Shown: piece after piece, positions 7,583-14,645 of the stretch
Position numbering within the stretch: the first letter of the stretch is position 1
How the letters are laid out: the number at the start of each line of letters is the position of its first letter
Assembly (NCBI GenBank): GCA_037387425.1
Contig: JARRLC010000027.1
Location: 1-20,292 of the forward strand
DNA length: 20,292 bases
Reading direction: 5' to 3'
Source: JARRLC01 sp037387425
Lineage (GTDB): Bacteria > Pseudomonadota > Alphaproteobacteria > Rhizobiales > Rhodomicrobiaceae
The notes under the pieces: model-generated
What the model was told of the DNA's origin: nothing
Databases searched by the model: none
The model's input: the letters and a program-made list of their open reading frames with translations, nothing else
Translations under genes and position numbers: made by a program

Positions 7583-7596
7583 TTAATCAAAATCAA
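7583..7596. promoter_or_regulatory. FNR/FixK-like box upstream of the dsrE-tusA-hdr operon
   Basis: Read on the minus strand the site is TTGAT-TTTG-ATTAA, nine of ten matches to the FNR/ANR consensus TTGAT-N4-ATCAA. It is 91-104 nt upstream of the dsrE-like ATG. It overlaps an 8-bp inverted repeat (AATCAAAG 7591-7598, CTTTGATT 7612-7619). I could not place a convincing -10 at the class II distance. It is a motif match only. Confidence 0.4.
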
Positions 7597-7969
7597 AGTT
7601 CATACATTAACCTTTGATTTGACACAGTTTTACACTCGCAAAAGTTATCCAACCTATGCAATAAGCTATCTAATATAATCGCTTGCTGCAAAAACCTGCC
7701 CCGTCTGTCACTCCAATATTCACAATGACAAGCATATGTGAAAGAACATGCTCAGCAAGAGGGCTTATTGTCGCCATGCCCTGCTGTGCCCTCCCCACTT
7801 CGTCGGGGATGCAGAGCCACATGCGCGCGAACGCGCGTCCAATCGGCCGCGTGAGCCGATGCGCTAAACCTTTGAAATAGAGCTGCTCGGATTGACAATA
7901 TGCGGTATCCGCAAGAAATGCTTATGGGCACTCGCGGAAAATGGGGAAGGCTTTCTTGAATGGAGCGGG

Positions 7970-8059
7970 CTAGTGGATCAAACCTGACAATTGAATCCCA
8001 TCGCACAGATGGCAAGAGTCAATCAACTCATTCAAATGTCAGGTCAATTTGATCCATAG
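7970..8059. repeat. Palindromic element with CTAGTGGATCAAA termini (MITE-like)
   Basis: The 90-bp element begins CTAGTGGATCAAA and ends TTTGATCCATAG, nearly perfect terminal inverted repeats. The match continues inward (CCTGACAATTGAAT against ATTCAAATGTCAGG) with one 4-nt insertion in the right arm. TA dinucleotides bound it, as expected for IS630/Tc1-type insertions. No coding capacity. It ends 8 nt beyond the stop codon of the ykgJ-like gene and could fold in the transcript as a long hairpin. Confidence 0.6.
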
Positions 8060-8067
8060 GCAAAATT

Positions 8068-8991
8068 TTATGCGCCGCCAGCTTCCGTGCGGGCATTGGC
8101 GATAGCATCTTTTAGCACCTGCTCGTGCATTTCGACGGTAGGCTCATTAAAGAGCACGTTCTTCAGCCAGTCATAGCCAAGCTGCAATAAAATCTCATCG
8201 TTTTTGCGTGCGAGTTCAAGCGGTTCTTCAGGGATTTTGTAAACCTTCAGGAACCGGCTCTCAAACACGAAACGCCGGAAGCGTTCGACATCGGTTGTGA
8301 CCATGAAGAACATCTGTCTGACCTGAGCGCTGGGCTCTTTGCCCATGACACCGCCCATCGAACGCCACGACGCCAGTTTCATCAGAATATCGATCCAACC
8401 GCGATTGGCCCGCTCATAGGCTTCGACGCCCTGCTCTTTGCGGAAGTCGGACACGGTCTGCTGCTTCTCTTCGGAATGGCCGCAGCAATGCTCCTCGCGA
8501 ACGATGAAATGGAAATCATCTTTCGTCTCCGCCTCTTTCATTTTCATCGAAATCAGGCCGAGTGGATAATAACGGCAGGCAGAAGGACGGGCTTCATAAA
8601 CGAGGCAGCCATCTGTTTCATGCATGAAAGGGCATGCACCTTCGCCATTTTCGCCGCCCATCTTGATTTTCACAACCGGCATGCCGCTTTCAGTATGCTC
8701 GGCAGGCAGAGTGTAACCTTCCAGAAATTCAGCGGGCGTCAGGTGCAGAGCGCGTGTGAGGCGAAGAATATCATAGGGAGGCAGCGTAATATCAGCGCCA
8801 TGACAACAGACGTTCCAGCAGGATACATCTTTGTGGCAATTGAAACAAAAGCTGTCCGTCTCTCCGAGCTTCACTGGCTGTACCGGATTCGCGGACTGAG
8901 CGCGCACCGCATCGAAAACATTCATTTCGACATCGCTGCCATAAACGGGACGCATCTCACCTTCGCCGCCGTTTTCCTCGGATTCACCCAT
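8068..8991 (-). CDS. YkgJ-family Cys-cluster (putative zinc/iron-chelating) protein next to aprBA
   Basis: 307 aa. The N-terminal half carries the YkgJ/UPF0153 signature: C49-x2-C52-x5-C58-x3-C62-C63, then C120, C129 and RPSAC139RYYPLG, followed by an extra C169-C170. Family members are thought to bind Zn or an Fe-S cluster; the biochemical role is unknown. Residues about 175-300 are a helical C-terminal extension without cysteines, so the protein is much longer than the minimal YkgJ domain. It follows aprA on the same strand after 151 nt, across a hairpin, which suggests a part in APS reductase metabolism or maturation (inference). The start at 8991 has AAGGA about 14 nt away; ATG at 8955 has GAAGG at a better distance and would remove 12 residues. 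Confidence 0.8.
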   Translation of the reverse strand: MGESEENGGEGEMRPVYGSDVEMNVFDAVRAQSANPVQPVKLGETDSFCFNCHKDVSCWNVCCHGADITLPPYDILRLTRALHLTPAEFLEGYTLPAEHTESGMPVVKIKMGGENGEGACPFMHETDGCLVYEARPSACRYYPLGLISMKMKEAETKDDFHFIVREEHCCGHSEEKQQTVSDFRKEQGVEAYERANRGWIDILMKLASWRSMGGVMGKEPSAQVRQMFFMVTTDVERFRRFVFESRFLKVYKIPEEPLELARKNDEILLQLGYDWLKNVLFNEPTVEMHEQVLKDAIANARTEAGGA

Positions 8992-9094
8992 AATACGCTC
9001 TATCCTTATTTTCCCCCTCTCATGAGGGGAGCAGGCTAAAAATTACCGACCCAACACTTTGAATTTTCATATAGTTCCGGTGGAACGAACAGAG

Positions 9095-9120
9095 CGAGGG
9101 GCTGCTTCTGCAACCCCTCG
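9095..9120 (-). terminator. Hairpin downstream of aprA, possible weak terminator
   Basis: An 11-bp stem (CGAGGGGYTGC paired with its complement, one G-U pair) closes a 4-nt loop. It lies 22 nt past the aprA stop codon. On the minus strand it is followed by CTCTGTTCG and not a U run, so it could equally be a processing or mRNA-stabilising hairpin in an aprBA-ykgJ transcript. Confidence 0.4.
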
Positions 9121-9142
9121 TCCCGTATATTTTTAAAGACCG

Positions 9143-11065
9143 TTAGTGGCCCTGGCCAGCGTAACGCTTCTCGACCATATCGACGTGAGGACGCTTGATC
9201 ATCGTCCACTCGCCGGTTTCTGGATTGATTCTCGAGTTCACGAACACCTTCCAGTTGGCGTCGTCCAGCTTCGGATAGTCCGCACGATAGTAGAAGCCCG
9301 GATAACGGGTCTCTTCACGGAACTGGATGTGACGCAGATGCGCTTCCGCCGTGATGATGCGGTGGTAGTTTTCCCATGCACGCATCAGTTCGTGGAGATC
9401 CTTCGCGCGCATTTTCTTGGAGTCGATCTTCAACTCCTGCAGGAAGCCAACGCCCATGTCGAGAAGTTTGCTGTTGGTCTGATAGTAAGTCGAGATACCA
9501 GCAACATACTCGTCCATGGTTTTTTGCAGACGCATTTGCAGCATCTTAGGCGTGATATAGAACGGGTTAACGTCCTCAGCCGTGGTCTTGTCCTTGTGCT
9601 CGAAGTAGTTACGCACAGGGAGATAGATTTCCTCGGCAATCGCTTTGATGTCAGCCTTGAGATCGGGTTCGTAATCTTTGTGGTCACGTACCCACTTGAC
9701 CATCGATTTACCAGCGATACGGCCTTCAGTGTGCGAGCCAGACGAGAACTTGTGGCCAGAAGCGCCAACGCCGTCGCCAGCTGTGAACAGACCGTTCACG
9801 GTGGTCATACGGTTGTAGCCCCATTTCCACTCAGCCGGTGAGTTGAGGTCTTCCGGACCCGACACCCAGATGCCGCAGCAACCAGAGTGCGAACCAAGCA
9901 GATAAGGCTCAGTCGGCATAAGTTCTGACGGCGACTGTTCCGGACGGGTGTTCAAACCTGCCCAAACGCCAGCTTGGCCGATACACATGTCGAGGAAGTC
10001 TTCCCACGCCTCGGCTTCGAGGTGTTTGAATTCCTTCGGCGTCATGTTTTCGCCGAGCTTCTGCATAGCGGTGGCCGTATCCATCAGGATTGGGCCGCGG
10101 CCTTCCTTCATTTCGTGAAGCATGGCGTGGTTACGCAAGCAAGTCGGCACAACCGTTGCTTTGTCATACGGCGCAAACTCGGCCAGCATATGCGCATTCT
10201 TCGTCACATATTCTTCGCCGAAACCGTTGGTGGCCTTCGACTTGAACAGCAAGAACCATGCGCCCACCGGACCGTAACCGTCCTTGAAACGAGCTGGAAC
10301 GAAGCGGTTTTCCATCATCGTCAACTCAGCGCCAGCCTCAGCGGCCATAGCGTAGGTCGAACCTGCGTTCCACACTGGGTACCAAGTACGGCCCATGCCT
10401 TCACCAGTCGAGCGCGGACGGAACACGTTCACAGCACCACCAGCCACACACAGGATAGCATTGGCCTTGAACACGTAAATCTTGTTCTCGCGAACAGAGA
10501 AGCCGACAGCGCCAGCAATGCGGTTGTCTTCCTTGGAGTCAAGGAGCAGCTTCACAATGAACACGCGTTCAAAGATATTCTCAATGCCCAGTGCTTTCTT
10601 AGCGGCTTCAGCGACGATCGGCTTATAGCTTTCGCCGTTGATCATGATCTGCCACTTGCCCGAACGGACCGGCTTGCCGCCGTCCTTCAAAGCCACGCCT
10701 TCCGTTTCGGAGGTCTTCCAAATTGGCAGACCCCATTCCTCGAAAAGATGCACGGTGCCGTCAACGTGGCGGCCAACGTCATACACAAGGTCGTCGCGGG
10801 TAATGCCCATCAAGTCAGCGGACACCATCCGGCAATAGTCATCCGGGGAATTTTCGCCGAGATACGTATTGATGGCCGAAAGGCCCTGCGCTACTGCGCC
10901 TGAACGGTCGATGCCAGCCTTGTCAACCAGCGTCACTTTCACATCGTCGCCGACCCAACGTTTGATTTCATACGCCGCTCCGCATGCAGCCATACCACCA
11001 CCGACTAGCAGGATATCGGTCTTGAATTCTTCAATGGTGGGATTTCCGAATGTTCCTTCACTCAT
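9143..11065 (-). CDS. aprA: Dissimilatory adenylylsulfate (APS) reductase alpha subunit
   Basis: 640 aa, typical for AprA. It is the FAD subunit that interconverts APS with sulfite plus AMP. The N-terminus has the FAD motif LLVGGGMAACGAA (20-31), followed by VDKAGIDRSGAVAQG (47-61), the fumarate reductase-like flavoprotein fold. Family-specific blocks are visible: GEGMGRTWYPVWNAG (221-235), NRFVPARFKDGYGPVGAW (253-270), GSHSGCCGIWVSGP and FTAGDGVGASGHKFSSG around 390-450, and the C-terminal helical region ending in KRYAGQGH. The start has AGAGGA 8 nt upstream. It follows aprB by 106 nt and forms the AprAB heterodimer in the cytoplasm. Physiological electron exchange is expected with the Qmo/Hdr proteins encoded divergently. 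Nothing appears truncated. Confidence 0.97.
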   Translation of the reverse strand: MSEGTFGNPTIEEFKTDILLVGGGMAACGAAYEIKRWVGDDVKVTLVDKAGIDRSGAVAQGLSAINTYLGENSPDDYCRMVSADLMGITRDDLVYDVGRHVDGTVHLFEEWGLPIWKTSETEGVALKDGGKPVRSGKWQIMINGESYKPIVAEAAKKALGIENIFERVFIVKLLLDSKEDNRIAGAVGFSVRENKIYVFKANAILCVAGGAVNVFRPRSTGEGMGRTWYPVWNAGSTYAMAAEAGAELTMMENRFVPARFKDGYGPVGAWFLLFKSKATNGFGEEYVTKNAHMLAEFAPYDKATVVPTCLRNHAMLHEMKEGRGPILMDTATAMQKLGENMTPKEFKHLEAEAWEDFLDMCIGQAGVWAGLNTRPEQSPSELMPTEPYLLGSHSGCCGIWVSGPEDLNSPAEWKWGYNRMTTVNGLFTAGDGVGASGHKFSSGSHTEGRIAGKSMVKWVRDHKDYEPDLKADIKAIAEEIYLPVRNYFEHKDKTTAEDVNPFYITPKMLQMRLQKTMDEYVAGISTYYQTNSKLLDMGVGFLQELKIDSKKMRAKDLHELMRAWENYHRIITAEAHLRHIQFREETRYPGFYYRADYPKLDDANWKVFVNSRINPETGEWTMIKRPHVDMVEKRYAGQGH

Positions 11066-11171
11066 ATATCTGTCCTCTTGGGGGCTCTCACCAGAGAGAC
11101 ACCCTCACTTATGCCTATAAGGAATGCTAACGTCTTACCTTTCGCTATGGACGCGAACGGCGAAAACGCCC

Positions 11172-11594
11172 TTAGATGGTGGGAAGAACCTTGTTGGCTT
11201 CCGTGAACAGCAGGTTGTCGTCAAGATTGCCTGCAGCCGGCTTGTTTCCGTAAGGATCGATAGAATCAACCGGGGTTGTACGAATAGGGAACTTAAAGCG
11301 TTTTACTGCGCCATCGCGGAATTTGATGGTCCACATGATGGAATCATCAGTACGCAGCGGAATCACAGCGCCGCCCATAGGCACCCAGTCCTGGAACGAG
11401 CGAACTTCAATAGCTTGCTGCGGGCAAGCTTTAACGCAGCACTGACATTCCCAGCACTGCTCAGGTTCCTGATTGAACGCCTTCATCCTATCGGTGTCGA
11501 GCTTCATCAAATTATTGGGACAGACATACATACAGACGGTAAATTCACCGCCTTTGCAGCCGTCGCATTTTTCAGTGTGCACAAATGTCGGCAT
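11172..11594 (-). CDS. aprB: APS reductase beta subunit (iron-sulfur)
   Basis: 140 aa starting MPTFVHTEKCDGCKGG, the usual AprB N-terminus. An upstream in-frame ATG at 11630 would add 12 atypical residues. The chosen ATG has GGAAGG about 7 nt ahead. Two [4Fe-4S] sites are seen: C10/C13/C21/C25, with the enlarged spacing that is typical for AprB, and C47/C50/C53/C57. The C-terminal segment after residue 65 (RSFQDWVPMGGAVIP, then a beta-rich tail) is the part that wraps AprA. It conducts electrons to the FAD of AprA. It is the first gene of the aprBA unit, with a candidate promoter at 11664-11705. Confidence 0.96.
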   Translation of the reverse strand: MPTFVHTEKCDGCKGGEFTVCMYVCPNNLMKLDTDRMKAFNQEPEQCWECQCCVKACPQQAIEVRSFQDWVPMGGAVIPLRTDDSIMWTIKFRDGAVKRFKFPIRTTPVDSIDPYGNKPAAGNLDDNLLFTEANKVLPTI

Positions 11595-11647
11595 AGTTTC
11601 CTTCCCTTTCCTGTTACACTCTTTTCTCATGCTCTATAGCGCAAGAA

Positions 11648-11685
11648 AATCCGCTCAAAAATAATTATATCTCGTAGAGCGGATT
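11648..11685. promoter_or_regulatory. 9-bp inverted repeat enclosing the candidate aprB -10 element
   Basis: AATCCGCTC (11648-11656) and GAGCGGATT (11677-11685) are perfect inverted repeats separated by 20 AT-rich bases. The perfect minus-strand TATAAT (11664-11669) lies between them. The distal arm falls at the predicted transcription start. The arrangement could be a repressor operator or a leader hairpin. No regulator is identified. Confidence 0.45.
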
Positions 11686-11705
11686 CGACATTTGATCTTT
11701 GTCAG
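11664..11705 (-). promoter_or_regulatory. Candidate aprBA promoter with FNR-like activator site
   Basis: A perfect minus-strand TATAAT occupies 11669-11664. An FNR-like site (TTGAT-CTTT-GTCAG on the plus strand, 11692-11705, eight of ten consensus matches) is centred at 11698.5. With transcription starting near 11657, the site sits at about -41.5, the classical class II FNR activator position. The start codon lies about 62 nt further on. Confidence 0.5.
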
Positions 11706-11762
11706 CCTATTGGCCGTTTTCAAATGTCAAAACATGAAAGCTCTACAAGAAACATTAACTTA

Positions 11763-11838
11763 CTAGTGGTCCTTAAATCCCAAGTTTTGCAATTTTGCAC
11801 GCGGCAAGAACTAGCAAATATTGGAACAGGACCACTAG
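11763..11838. repeat. Small element with CTAGTGGTCC terminal inverted repeats (MITE-like)
   Basis: The 76-bp element has perfect 10-bp terminal inverted repeats (CTAGTGGTCC at 11763-11772, GGACCACTAG at 11829-11838) and only weak inner symmetry. The CTAG ends fit the known IS630-family preference for inserting at CTAG with TA duplication. It contains a short direct repeat TTTTGCA/TTTTGCA and no gene. It begins 16 nt downstream of the sat stop codon. Confidence 0.6.
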
Positions 11839-11854
11839 CTTAAAAAATCTATCG

Positions 11855-13030
11855 TCACTTCGCCAGACTACTGTAGTAGTCCTGCAAGACCTTCACCACC
11901 TCGGGGCGGCTGAATTCCGCAGGGATGGTCTCGCCATTGGCGAACATCTCGCGGAGACGCGTACCTGAGATTTGAAGGCGATCTTCCTTCTCATGCGGGC
12001 AGGTACGGGCCGTAGCCATGCCGCCGCATTTGTAGCAATAGAACGTGATGTCGATCTTCAGCGGCTGAATGACCATGCTGCCTTCAGGCAGCGTGTCGAA
12101 GATGTGCTGTGCATCGAACGGACCGTAATAATCGCCAACGCCAGCGTGATCGCGCCCAATGACGAGATGCGAGCAGCCGAAGTTCTGACGGAAGACCGCG
12201 TGCAACAACGCTTCACGCGGACCGGCATAGCGCATTTCGATCGGATAACCGCCCTGAATGTATGTGCCAGGCACAAAATATTGCTCGGTCAGCGCATCAA
12301 TGGCTTTAACGCGCACTTCGGCCGGAATGTCGCCGGGCTTCAGCGCACCAAGCACCTGGTGAATGAACACGCCATCACAGACTTCAACAGCGATCTTGGC
12401 CAGATGTTCATGGCTGCGATGCATAGGATTGCGCGTCTGGAAGGCGGCAACCTTACTCCAGCCTTTGTCCGTGAACATCGCACGTGTCTCGGCTGGGCGG
12501 AAATAGAAGCCTTTATATTGTGTGGGATAAACGCCTTCGGAAAGCGCCGTGACGCGGCCCGCAAGGTTGACATCTCCCTGAGCCATAACTTTCTGCACAC
12601 CGGGATGCTTTTCGTCGGTGGTGCGGAAAACATGCTGGCACTCAAAAGACTTATCGATGGTGTATTTCTCAGAGACGTCCATCAGCCCCATGATCTCGCC
12701 GGTTTCCTCGGCGACGAGGGCCACCGTTTCTTCCGGTGCGATGGAGTCAGCAAGCGATTTGTCGCAGGAAAGCGTAATCGGGATCGGCCAGAAGAGGCCG
12801 TTCGAAAGCTTCATATCGCCGCAAGCGCCGCGCCAATCGTCATGTCCCATAAAACCTGACAGCGGTGTATAAGCGCCCATAGCCAGCATCAGAAAATCCG
12901 ACGTCTCACGGCTGTTCATCGGCACTTTTCGCAGCGTTTCGGCACGTTTGAACAGTTCCGCACGTTCGGTCTCCGGGACCAGCAGCGGCATTAAGGTATC
13001 GCTGCCATGCGGTGGAACCAGTTTGGACAT
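11855..13030 (-). CDS. sat: ATP sulfurylase (sulfate adenylyltransferase), dissimilatory type
   Basis: 391 aa starting MSKLVPPHGS. An in-frame ATG at 13087 would add 19 atypical residues. The chosen ATG has GGAGGAGG directly upstream, an excellent ribosome site. Catalytic motifs are present: QTRNPMHR (198-205), GRDHAGVGDY (292-301) and ISGTRLREM (354-362). C332/C335/C344/H346 form the zinc-binding site typical of the homo-oligomeric bacterial and archaeal dissimilatory enzyme; no APS-kinase domain is fused. In sulfur oxidation it converts APS and pyrophosphate to sulfate and ATP; in sulfate reduction it runs in reverse. It is transcribed divergently from qmoA from a 361-bp region with a consensus FNR box. 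A gap of 260 nt and a palindromic element separate it from aprB, which has its own candidate promoter. Confidence 0.97.
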   Translation of the reverse strand: MSKLVPPHGSDTLMPLLVPETERAELFKRAETLRKVPMNSRETSDFLMLAMGAYTPLSGFMGHDDWRGACGDMKLSNGLFWPIPITLSCDKSLADSIAPEETVALVAEETGEIMGLMDVSEKYTIDKSFECQHVFRTTDEKHPGVQKVMAQGDVNLAGRVTALSEGVYPTQYKGFYFRPAETRAMFTDKGWSKVAAFQTRNPMHRSHEHLAKIAVEVCDGVFIHQVLGALKPGDIPAEVRVKAIDALTEQYFVPGTYIQGGYPIEMRYAGPREALLHAVFRQNFGCSHLVIGRDHAGVGDYYGPFDAQHIFDTLPEGSMVIQPLKIDITFYCYKCGGMATARTCPHEKEDRLQISGTRLREMFANGETIPAEFSRPEVVKVLQDYYSSLAK

Positions 13031-13070
13031 GAGCCTCCTCCAAGTTGACGGCGCCACATAGGCGTCCGCG

Positions 13071-13090
13071 CGCTTGCACTCCTGCAAGCG
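13071..13090 (-). promoter_or_regulatory. Perfect hairpin in the sat upstream/leader region
   Basis: CGCTTGCA and TGCAAGCG are perfect 8-bp arms around a 4-nt spacer, 41-60 nt upstream of the sat ATG. Depending on the transcription start it would be a leader hairpin or an operator-like palindrome. No further evidence is available from the sequence. Confidence 0.35.
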
Positions 13091-13135
13091 TCGACATTGA
13101 AAACAGAAAAAGGTCCAAGATTTTGGCCAAGAGAG

Positions 13136-13149
13136 TTGATCTACATCAA
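13136..13149. promoter_or_regulatory. Consensus FNR/ANR/FixK box in the sat-qmoA divergent region
   Basis: TTGAT-CTAC-ATCAA matches the FNR-family consensus TTGAT-N4-ATCAA in all ten defined positions. It lies 106-119 nt upstream of the sat start and about 243 nt upstream of qmoA. It points to oxygen- or redox-responsive control of sat and possibly qmo. A good -10 at the class II distance is not obvious for either gene. Confidence 0.6.
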
Positions 13150-13200
13150 ATCTCTTTGGGCCAAGATACCAAAGGCTCGTTTTTCTTGGGAAATAAATAT

Positions 13201-13214
13201 TTGATTTAGGTCAT
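13201..13214. promoter_or_regulatory. Second, weaker FNR-like site nearer qmoA
   Basis: TTGAT-TTAG-GTCAT has a perfect left half and a right half with two mismatches, like the site upstream of aprB. Its centre is 65 bp from the consensus box. It may be a qmo-side site; it is weak as a stand-alone prediction. Confidence 0.3.
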
Positions 13215-13282
13215 ACTCCCTCAAGCCGGCCCCTGCCAGTGTCCCCTTGGATCTATTCCTCGCTCTTTTATAACCAATATGC

Positions 13283-13310
13283 TTTACGTACTAGCAGAAC
13301 GTATTATATA
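13283..13310 (+). promoter_or_regulatory. Possible qmoA promoter
   Basis: TTTACG (13283-13288), a 16-nt spacer and TATATA (13305-13310) resemble a sigma-70 promoter, each hexamer matching four of six consensus bases. It would give a leader of roughly 75 nt. The surroundings are AT-rich, so chance matches are easy. Confidence 0.28.
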
Positions 13311-13391
13311 CATATTCTAATAGAGTAATGTTCAATTAAACTCATGTCAACACGACAAGTCCGACGATACAAGGCGTGATTGGGGTCAAGG

Positions 13392-14645
13392 ATGGGAAGT
13401 GAAACAGTTCTTGTAGTGGGCGGCGGAATAGCCGGCATGTCCGCTGCTGTAGAGGCTGCTGAAACTGGTTACGATGTAGTGCTATTGGAAGCGGGAGTGA
13501 GCCTTGGAGGGCGTGTGGCCCAGCTCAACCGATATTTTCCCAAGCTTTGCCATCCGGCATGCGGCTTGGAAATCAATTATCAGCGCATCAGAAATAATCC
13601 GAAAATCAAAGTATTGACGCAAACACGGCCCGTCGAGGTCAGTGGCTCGCGCGGTGCTTACAAGGTGACTGTTGAGACCACACCGCGCTATGTGAACGCG
13701 CGCTGTACCGCCTGTGGCGATTGCGCCAAAGCAGCCACCACACAGGTTAAGAACGCATTTAACTACGGCATGGATACCGTTCCTGCGGCATATCTTCCGC
13801 ATCCTATGGCCTTCCCCATGCGCTACGTTGTCTCACCAGAAGTGATAGGTACGCCAGAGGCGGAAGCCATCAAGAGCGCTTGTAAATATGGTGCAGTCGA
13901 TCTTGACGAAAAGCCACAGACTTTCGATTTGCATGTTGCGGCCGTCATCTGGGCAACCGGCTGGAGCCCATACAATGCTGAAAAGCTCGAATCTTATGGC
14001 TACGGTCAGATTGCCAACGTTATCACCAATGTAGAAATGGAGCGTTTGGCCGCCGATACAGGGCCAACGCAAGGCCGCATTCTCCGCCCGTCCGATGGGC
14101 AGGAGGCCAAGCGCGTCGCACTCATCCAGTGCGCGGGCTCGCGCGACCTCAACCACCTGCCCTATTGCTCGCGCATCTGCTGCTTGGCTTCGCTAAAGCA
14201 CGCGGCGTATGTGCGTGAACAGTATGCGGATAGTCAGGTGGACATCTATTACATAGACATCCGCGCCCACGATAAGCTGGAAAGCTTTTACAAAAAAGTG
14301 AAGGCAGACCCGCAGGTGCGTTTCGTGAAGTCGAAAGTCGCGTCCATCACGGAAGGTGATGGCGGCAAGCCCGTCCTGCACGGCGAAGATACGCTTGCCC
14401 GCGAAATCTACGACCGCGATTACGATCTCGTGGTGCTTGCGGTAGGCATGGAGCCAACAGGCGGCCTGCCAGTGGCGAACAGCATGACCGACGATTACGG
14501 CTTTGTCGTTCCCCACGGGGATGATGGCGCTATCTATTCGGCAGGCGTCGCCAGCGGACCGCTGGATGTTTCCATGTCGGTGCAGTCAGCAACCGCGGCT
14601 GCTCTTAAAGCAATTCAGGCAGCACGGGGTGGGGCAACGGCATGA
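13392..14645 (+). CDS. qmoA: QmoA-type HdrA-like flavoprotein
   Basis: 417 aa from the ATG giving MGSETVLVVGGGIAG; a TTG four codons upstream (13380) is an alternative. FAD motif GGGIAG (10-15), then FPKLCHPACG (C53, C57) as in HdrA/QmoA. A partial cluster motif CTACGDC (C105/C108/C111) lacks the usual fourth CP cysteine, in keeping with QmoA being described as FAD-only. The HdrA core signature IQCAGSRD and YCSRICC (C259/C263/C264) follows, then LAVGMEP and a C-terminal FAD stretch (YSAGVASGP). The length is right for QmoA, well short of full HdrA. Qmo proteins exchange electrons between APS reductase and the quinone pool or other carriers. It is the first gene of a four-gene operon and overlaps qmoB by 4 nt. 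Confidence 0.9.
   Translation: MGSETVLVVGGGIAGMSAAVEAAETGYDVVLLEAGVSLGGRVAQLNRYFPKLCHPACGLEINYQRIRNNPKIKVLTQTRPVEVSGSRGAYKVTVETTPRYVNARCTACGDCAKAATTQVKNAFNYGMDTVPAAYLPHPMAFPMRYVVSPEVIGTPEAEAIKSACKYGAVDLDEKPQTFDLHVAAVIWATGWSPYNAEKLESYGYGQIANVITNVEMERLAADTGPTQGRILRPSDGQEAKRVALIQCAGSRDLNHLPYCSRICCLASLKHAAYVREQYADSQVDIYYIDIRAHDKLESFYKKVKADPQVRFVKSKVASITEGDGGKPVLHGEDTLAREIYDRDYDLVVLAVGMEPTGGLPVANSMTDDYGFVVPHGDDGAIYSAGVASGPLDVSMSVQSATAAALKAIQAARGGATA

Larger units (their letters stand above)
7493..8067. other. 575-bp intergenic region: operon leader, hairpin cluster and palindromic element
   Basis: This region lies between the dsrE-tusA-hdr operon start and the end of the ykgJ-like gene. It holds an AT-rich upstream region for the operon (about 7500-7690), an FNR-like site, a cluster of three hairpins (7792-7860) and a terminal-inverted-repeat element (7970-8059). 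Open frames of 65-87 codons in it have no family resemblance and overlap the structured DNA. I do not call them genes. Confidence 0.55.

Noticed and set aside
7752..8015. 87-codon minus-strand frame (and overlapping plus- and minus-strand frames) in the intergenic region
   Set aside because: It runs through hairpins and the palindromic element, shows no recognisable protein family and no ribosome site.
9146..10903. Long plus-strand frames opposite aprA, and similar ones opposite the hdr, sat and qmo genes
   Set aside because: They are antisense shadows of strongly supported genes, without family motifs or ribosome sites.
11595..11630. Longer N-terminus for aprB
   Set aside because: AprB normally starts at MPTFV-like sequence, and GGAAGG is well placed for the ATG at 11594.
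13031..13087. Longer N-terminus for sat
   Set aside because: The extra 19 residues are atypical for ATP sulfurylase, and the internal ATG at 13030 has a near-perfect ribosome site and the family's usual start.
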